A stretch of 64,000 bases of DNA from Parapristionchus giblindavisi (lineage: Eukaryota; Nematoda; Chromadorea; Rhabditida; Diplogasteridae): the NCBI GenBank assembly GCA_943737045.1, contig CALSFV010000068.1, positions 186,001-250,000 on the forward strand, written 5' to 3'. Below the pieces are notes generated by a model. It ran no database searches, was not told the DNA's origin, and worked only from the letters and a program-made list of their open reading frames with translations. Both the position numbers and the translations under genes were made by a program. Shown here piece after piece: positions 58,356-64,000 of the stretch (position 1 is the stretch's first letter; each line of letters begins with the position of its first letter).

Positions 58356-61300
58356 TTAGGCAGTGCATGGGTTGTAATAGCCGTTGCTGTTCCCGTACGG
58401 AAAACAGGTAATAGTGTGATACGGCAAGTTAGAGTAGAGAGAAGCGTTGGAAATTGATGGAGAAGTGAATGATGAAGCCTGAATTTAATCGCTCTAATGA
58501 TGCTTGAACAAAAGAATATTAACAAACCGATGAGAGTGAGTGCATTTGTATGTATCGTTCGAGCTGAGATTCTGCCCATCCAAGATAAGAAGCAGGCTGG
58601 AAAAGATGACAATAGCGATAAATCTTTCCCTACGGTATACGGTAAGCTACAGCATACAGTATTCTACCGTACCTGGATACAGAATCCATAGTGATCCTCT
58701 TGATTTCGTCCATTATGAGTTGTTGAGGGAACGGGCATCAGAATGCCCGCTTCTGAAGTAGTTCGAAACAGACGACAAATCGATGACGACTTCACCTTAA
58801 AAGAAAGATCAAAGATCAAACTACAAATATATAGCTCCTACTGTCGAGGAACGCCCGTTGTATGCGGCCCAGTACGCACAGAAGCGCTCAATGTCGAGTA
58901 TTCTGAAATGGATCAATATTAAAAAATACACAAAAAGTGTAAACTATAATAAAAAATCGAAAATTATCGTACAGTCGGTTACAAACTTAAAACGGCGAAT
59001 GTTCAAAGACTCACTTGAATTTGCAGCTCTCGCCAGTCCATGATATAGTGTCTCTGAAGAAAGGATCACAGAGTAATTGTAACGTGAAGAACCACAGAAC
59101 GTTCTTTCCTTAAAGGACCACACTTATTGGAAACTTTCTGATATACACTTTCAGTATAACTTGATTTGGCTAGAGCGTAATATTCCGCAACCCCTACTCA
59201 TTTTTGGGTCTAATGTAAGGGTGAGGGGTTAGGAAGTTAAATAATATATAAAATTACGATTACTACTAAAGGTGGGGGAAGGGGGTTAAAGCGACCCCTC
59301 TCATCACGTCCACTCTCCCTATCTAAAGGAGGGTGGTCCGAAAAGGCCACGCCTCTGTCTATTGGGAGAGGGAGGTTGAGAGAGAACAGAGAGATAGATT
59401 AGGGAGATGGTTAAGGGTGAGATATAATAGATAGACAAGACTATAACGAGAGTTTCAATTTACTGTATTCTCTTGATTCAATGAGAATGAGTTGCAAACT
59501 ATCAAAAATACTTTTTTTTCGTACTGCGTATTTTGCATCATCATGAAAATTATCTCACTCCGGTAAAAACGAATGGGCGCTTTCAAGGAAGAGACAGATA
59601 GAGGTCTATTCGGAGTACAAAACTAACTGTATGAATTGTCAGTACTAGAAAAAAGAAATTGTTCAGTAGATCGGAGGAGAAAAGGAAAGGTGGAGAGTTA
59701 GAGTGAAAATTGATTGGTTAAGTCTTCTGTGTTAAATCTTTGGTATAATATTACATGTCACTAGTCATTTTGCCAACAAAAAAAAATAAATTTTGTAGGA
59801 AATTATTAAGCTGTGTACCGTTCTGTTGTTTCGTATTGAGCATCATATTGATTGGTAGAACATCGGGAAAGACACGATTGCCTGGACTAGACTTCTTCTT
59901 GCTGATGATTCCTCTTACAACTGAAAGAGAAAAGATTGATTTAGAAGACGACTTACAGTATCCGCATCGTATTGTAATTACACCCTTATTATAAGATCAC
60001 TGCCTTATAGTTTCCATTAAAGTGACACCCCAAGCTAATTTGAATCTCTGGCAAGAACGGAGTCAAATTAGCTCACATAGTGCACCTATGTTGTCAAGTG
60101 CTCCAGAGCAAAAGAGACGCGTAGAGACATAAATTTGTCTCTACGTAGAATATGCAAATTGATCAAATCCCATTTTTTAAATAGTGTAATGTATCAATTG
60201 TTTTTTTGCATGTTGCAATCAAACAATTTTCTAGTGTCGTAAATTTCAACGCAATTGATTAGATACAGTATATTACTATCTATATTGGTGATTTGATAAA
60301 AGATCGCGTCGAATTATAATAAAATTCATTCCGAGGATCAGACTTCTCGACTCACCACTCAGATCACTTTTCTTCGTGCGCACTTGTCGATTTCGTTTAT
60401 GTTTGGAGTGATTGTGTGAAGCGTCGAGGTGAATCGCTTTCGGCGTCTTTGGTGTGCATCCAAACGAGGGTAATTCAGACTTGATTCTCTCACTTCGATA
60501 TGTGGCAATAACTGAATAAAACACGATTTAAAGTAAGGAATAGTTACTGAGGCATCAAGCTTTTCAATCCGTTAAATGGAGAATGGCCTCTCCCAATGAC
60601 CTCTTCATTGCGCACACAATTTCTTTGTTCTCTAACAACGAGAGAGCGTAGACCGTCGAAGAGATCGTTGAAAAAAGGTGTCAGCCCCTTTAGCACAAAA
60701 CAGTCGCAATTTCGGATATTTGTAATAATTCAAACTTATTTTTAGATATAAATAAATAACGATACAAATAAATAGTTGTCCACTTACTCTGATCAATGAC
60801 TTGAAGATCATCATTGGGAATGATTCCTATTGAATCCTCCACATGGACGGAATCGATAAAACTGTCCAGGAGGGGATTAGTCTCGCAGTCAGAAACATCT
60901 ACAAATCATAGTTGTATACGGGTTTAATAGAGTAATCGATATGTGGATAAGTAAACTTACTCGTTAGGTTAGTTGAAGAGAATCGATCAATACTGCTGCT
61001 TGAAGTAGACCACTCGTGCAAACTATCGTTTAGTTGATAAGATCCATTGAGACGCCAGTCCGAATAAGAGTCGTCTGAAAAATCAACAAAAAAATTTCAC
61101 CAGGAACTGATCCAGTCTCTAACGGGTTGTAGTGGGGATTTTAACCACTTCACTACATCATAAATACCTGATCGAAAAGAGGTCTCAAAATGTCCCGAGG
61201 AGGAAAAAGGGATGGGTGACGGTGGGATGAATGAACTGCAGAACGATACGTCGGTGTCCTAAAAGAGATGAATACTTCTGTAATCACATGGCTAATGTAC

Positions 61301-61365
61301 TCGAGAAATTCAATGAATACCGTATTTGTGAGATCTAGTTCATCATCGTGATCCGTGCGGGACAT
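58356..61365 (-). CDS. Divergent ETS-domain transcription factor (ETS-B), 11 exons
   Basis: Minus-strand exons: 61365-61321, 61258-61168, 61074-60961, 60898-60788, 60511-60356, 59920-59819, 59108-59015, 58902-58842, 58795-58673, 58596-58528, 58478-58356. All phases close, giving 362 aa. The N-terminal 200 residues are acidic/serine-rich, with a basic stretch near residue 165 (SKHKRNRQVRTKK, a possible nuclear signal). The ETS domain covers about 207-299: VLWFFTLQLLCDP, TISWTGESCKFKILD, then CRLFRTTS in the recognition-helix position, with two Arg kept and Tyr lost. The four exons covering and following the domain have nearly the same lengths and phases as ETS-A (94/61/123/69 against 94/58/120/63). 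The C-terminus is tyrosine/asparagine-rich (FPYGNSNGYYNPCTA). Exon 6 could read on to a stop at 59751, but the GTACAC donor at 59818 joins it in phase to the ETS exon, as in ETS-A. Confidence 0.85.
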
Positions 61366-61977
61366 GGAGATTGCGGCCGAAGGTACTGTAATTTGCCAAG
61401 GTTACGGTAACTTGCAAAGATACTGTAGACTAGTCAAAGTGAATCTGGTATCCAATGGATGAAAAAGAAGGTATCGAACATGGAGAAGTACATAGTTTCA
61501 TACACGGGAAAAAGAAAAACAATGGTGAGACAATAAGTTGGAGAGACTGACCAAATCGATTGATTCATCTAGGGAAGAGGGTCAAGATATTGAGCAAGGG
61601 TAGATCACTTGATTAGGTATCTACAAAGGAAAGAGGCATTTCTATTCCTTCAAGATACAAAATACACTTCTGAGTATTCACTCGTCTTCTTTCTTAACAT
61701 TATTGATTGATTCTTGATTAACAAATATCTTGTGTTTTGTTCATTCAAAGTCATGAAAATATTCTGTTCCTGATTTAAGCAGCGATCAGCAATTAATCAG
61801 CGAGTGAATTGGAAGATGTAAGAACGAAAGAATTATTAGAGAGTGCATTGAAAGGGAGAGTCAGACAACTAGAAGTTCTCTTGGCATGATGCTAACCAGA
61901 TCAACTATTGATTGATTCGTGTGTAATACAAATTATCTGCAGACATATAATGTTTATTATCATGATCATTTGGTGTT
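61366..61977. other. Intergenic, no gene seen
   Basis: Upstream region of ETS-B with a cluster of TACTGTA/TACGGTAACTTG words at 61384-61430. No exon supported. Confidence 0.5.
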
Positions 61978-63000
61978 CTAACAGACATCCAGTGTATGTT
62001 CTTCCAGTCTATCGTTATCTTTTAGTTCGAATCGATGAATACGATGAGTTCCATCGACGTTGAGACAATACAGATCATCGAGTGATCTACCGGGTTTAAA
62101 CTGAAATTAGTAAAATTTAAATATCAATATATTAATAAAGTAACATTAAAATAATGGAATTAGAATGATCTATCATGAAGTTTTCTTTAGTTACATACTT
62201 AAAGGCAATTGGAAACTCTCCGCTCTGACAACGCTCTTTCGTAGATAAAGAAAGGGAGAGATCATTATCATCGAGGATAATATCCAATTTACTCGGGGTG
62301 TACCTTTAAAAGGTAAATGTTCTTTGAGATGTCTTTTCACTCATTTGTTTCTTCTTTTGTTTTCGTTAACAACGTTTTATTCGATGACATACAAACATTC
62401 TAATTAACTAATTGACTTACACTTTTGCAGTATGGTCTAACAATAACATAAGGGTCAACTCCTTCCCATTCAGTCTCGTAATATCTCATAGTCACTGGAT
62501 AGTCTCGGACATTAAAAACCTGCCTACTTTCTCCAAAATCGTCCTGAATTTACTGTATTTACCACATTCTAAAGAACACTGACTCTTGTCAAATGTCAAA
62601 TGATATACAAACAAAGAGTTTTGAATTATAATACACTTGAAAAATATAATTAGCGTGTTAAACGAATCAATTTTGGATGAATTAATTTTAGATGTTATGA
62701 ATACTCAAAATGTTTGTTATTTTTTTGCCGGAACTGAGAGTTTCGCACTTTGTCAAATAAGGAAAGAACTGTGAACTTTTGAAAAATAATAAAAATATAA
62801 TTTATTATAATATGTAAACATTTGAAAAATAATATTTCAACACTCACGATTGCTAGCATGTCCACTCCAAGCAGTGTGTCCCTGTCCCATAAATCGATTT
62901 GTGCCGGAATCTCATTCGAATTACAAACTATTATGAGATTAACTTCATATGATAACATAGATCGGATAGATGACAACAAAAGAAGAGCCTTGGTGATCAT
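61978..63000 (-). CDS. Small protein of uncertain family, possibly glycosyltransferase-49-like fragment
   Basis: Minus-strand exons: 63000-62848, 62543-62421, 62100-61978. Phases close, giving 132 aa. The start ATG follows a CATTCTCAG acceptor whose frame is closed upstream, so this start is likely. The middle exon (MRYYETEWEGVDPYVIVRPY) loosely resembles the 'YR-EWE--EPYVVVRR' segment of LARGE/B4GAT-type glycosyltransferases, but the protein is far too short for a whole domain. The last exon (LDDLYCLNVDGTHRIHRFEL) is unfamiliar. DNA just upstream (63081-63220) matches ETS-A intron 4, and the start of exon 1 resembles ETS-A exon 5, so the gene may have formed from a chimaeric duplication. Function unknown. 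Confidence 0.5.
62195..62325. mobile_element. Palindromic MITE in intron 2 of the 62-kb gene
   Basis: CTTAAAGGC...GGAAACTCTCCGCTCTGACA...ACGCTCTTTCGTAGATAAAG and a returning GTGTACCTTTAAAAGG end. Same family as the MITE in ETS-A intron 5. Confidence 0.6.
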
Positions 63001-63080
63001 TACGACCGCCCGATTGTGGACCCTTCACTGAGAATGAAATTATATAGAACAAAGCACACTTGTATGCATATAATAAGAGT

Positions 63081-63220
63081 TAAAGATGGAGACCACAAGT
63101 TCTTTTTCGTAATAAGACTGTTCGGGTAGAATTAAAGAGATTTATCAGAAGAATCGAAAGACATATTGTTTATGATATGTTTGAAGCTTGCTAAGCGTAT
63201 TGAAAGTGCATCTTTTAAGG
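63081..63220. repeat. Duplicated piece of ETS-A intron 4
   Basis: Matches 24475-24600 in the same orientation: AATAAGACTGTTC(A/G)GGTAGAAT, CGAAAGACATATT, TGTTTGAAGCTTGCT. Confidence 0.75.
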
Positions 63221-64000
63221 CGTATGGAACAGGGGTGTGCGGCAACTGAATTGCCGATTGCTGGAATTGCCGAAATGCCGAATTTTGATTGCCAAAATTG
63301 GTTTTATGAAAAATTATGAAAAATTGTCGAAATAAAATTCAAGCAAAAAATGATTGTAAAAAAAGGTTAGATAAGCACAATTTTTGTGTGCAATATCTTA
63401 GAAATTTGATGTATACGGTATACAAAAACGAATAATCGTGTCGTTTTGAGAATGAGAATTCGTTTGCCTTTGTGTTTTCTCCAGGAAGTCGAAAGTTTTC
63501 TGGCCACTACACCGGAAACTGATCCAGATGATCCTGATGGAGATTGATCCACTCTCTCATTAGACTAGTAATGTCACGAAGTGACAATAATATCAATAAT
63601 ATTATTGTTACTTGATCTTTCTTATTTTGGATTTCTCGAATTTGTCACTTAGTGACCACTAAAAATCAAATGTCATCGTTTTCCGCCTGATTTAGCGCAT
63701 TTCTAATCGCGATTTTTGATTGGACAGCGTCGCGGGCGGTGCGGCGCGTCGTCTGCACAAAACCGCAGCTCGAACGGAGCATTTTCAAGGAAGTTATGGC
63801 CATTTTAGTCAGATTTTGTCCATCAATCAAAGCCAAAGTTGAGCTACGATATCTCGAGATAGAGGATCACTGAAAAAACTTTAAAATTTAAAAATGATAA
63901 TTTTGATAAAATAAAGAGTTTATGTGACTCTAATAATTCCATTGGCACTGATTTCGTATGAAAAAGTCGAAATATCTGGGGAAGAAAAGATCAATCTTCT
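63221..64000. other. Window end; possible hAT-like element start, no gene seen
   Basis: CAGGGGTGTGCGGCAA at about 63231 looks like a hAT-type terminal repeat followed by GAATTGCCGA words. The other end was not found. A minus ORF at 63367-63552 (MDQSPSGSSGSVSGVVARKL) has no splice support. Nearby are an imperfect palindrome of GTCACGAAGTGAC/GTCACTTAGTGAC (about 63572-63656) and a CG-rich patch (63725-63780). Confidence 0.4.

Noticed and set aside
59751..59818. Ending the 59.9-61.4 kb gene at the TAA at 59751 as a separate 228-aa protein
   Set aside because: Using the GTACAC donor joins it in phase to the ETS domain, matching the ETS-A exon structure; the read-through end is low-complexity.

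Overview
This window is nuclear DNA of a eukaryote, very probably a rhabditid nematode, possibly a diplogastrid-like one. Genes are split into many short exons by small introns with GT...TTTCAG borders. There is a pair of nematode-type Str-superfamily serpentine receptors. The sequence is AT-rich and full of small DNA transposons. No name was taken from a database. Gene models were built by hand, by translating across splice sites and checking that every exon phase closes.

Layout: (1) 0.8-13.05 kb, + strand: a 23-exon SMG-6/EST1A orthologue (nonsense-mediated decay endonuclease) with all PIN-domain acidic residues. Its intron 16 carries a sense-oriented LINE with an open reverse transcriptase (7.0-10.6 kb). 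(2) 13.75-16.18 kb, +: a 9-exon endonuclease III homologue (NTH-1), followed by tRNA-Ser(UGA) and, on -, tRNA-Lys(CUU). (3) 17.3-19.45 kb: a foldback element made of two tandem-repeat types. (4) 20.06-21.45 kb, -: an unrecognised coiled-coil protein gene. (5) 22.1-22.7 kb: an inverted, broken copy of the nth-1 3' end plus a second tRNA-Ser(UGA). (6) 23.04-25.34 kb, -: a divergent ETS-domain transcription factor. (7) 26.6-29.3 kb, -: a protein kinase with an N-terminal coiled coil. (8) 31.4-34.1 kb, -: two secreted mucin-like proteins with GPI-type tails. (9) 36.2-38.75 kb, -: a chemoreceptor. (10) 39-50 kb: a gene-poor region of LINE pieces, TTAA elements, a hAT MITE, a Tc1-like relic and SINE-like repeats. 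(11) 50.4-57 kb, +: a second chemoreceptor and a second mucin-like gene. Together with 33.1-38.8 kb these form a large inverted segmental duplication. (12) 58.36-61.37 kb, -: a second divergent ETS gene (11 exons). (13) 61.98-63.0 kb, -: a short protein of uncertain family.

The most unusual signal is genome-wide in style. Two short words, TACGGTA/TACCGTA and (GATCTTT)n, recur in introns. The first often forms the 5' splice site itself (GTACGGTA). The second sits just before 3' splice sites, mostly in sense orientation. Both also occur inside the 17-19 kb foldback element, and they have entered coding sequence, where they built the N-terminal extension of NTH-1 and its stop codon.
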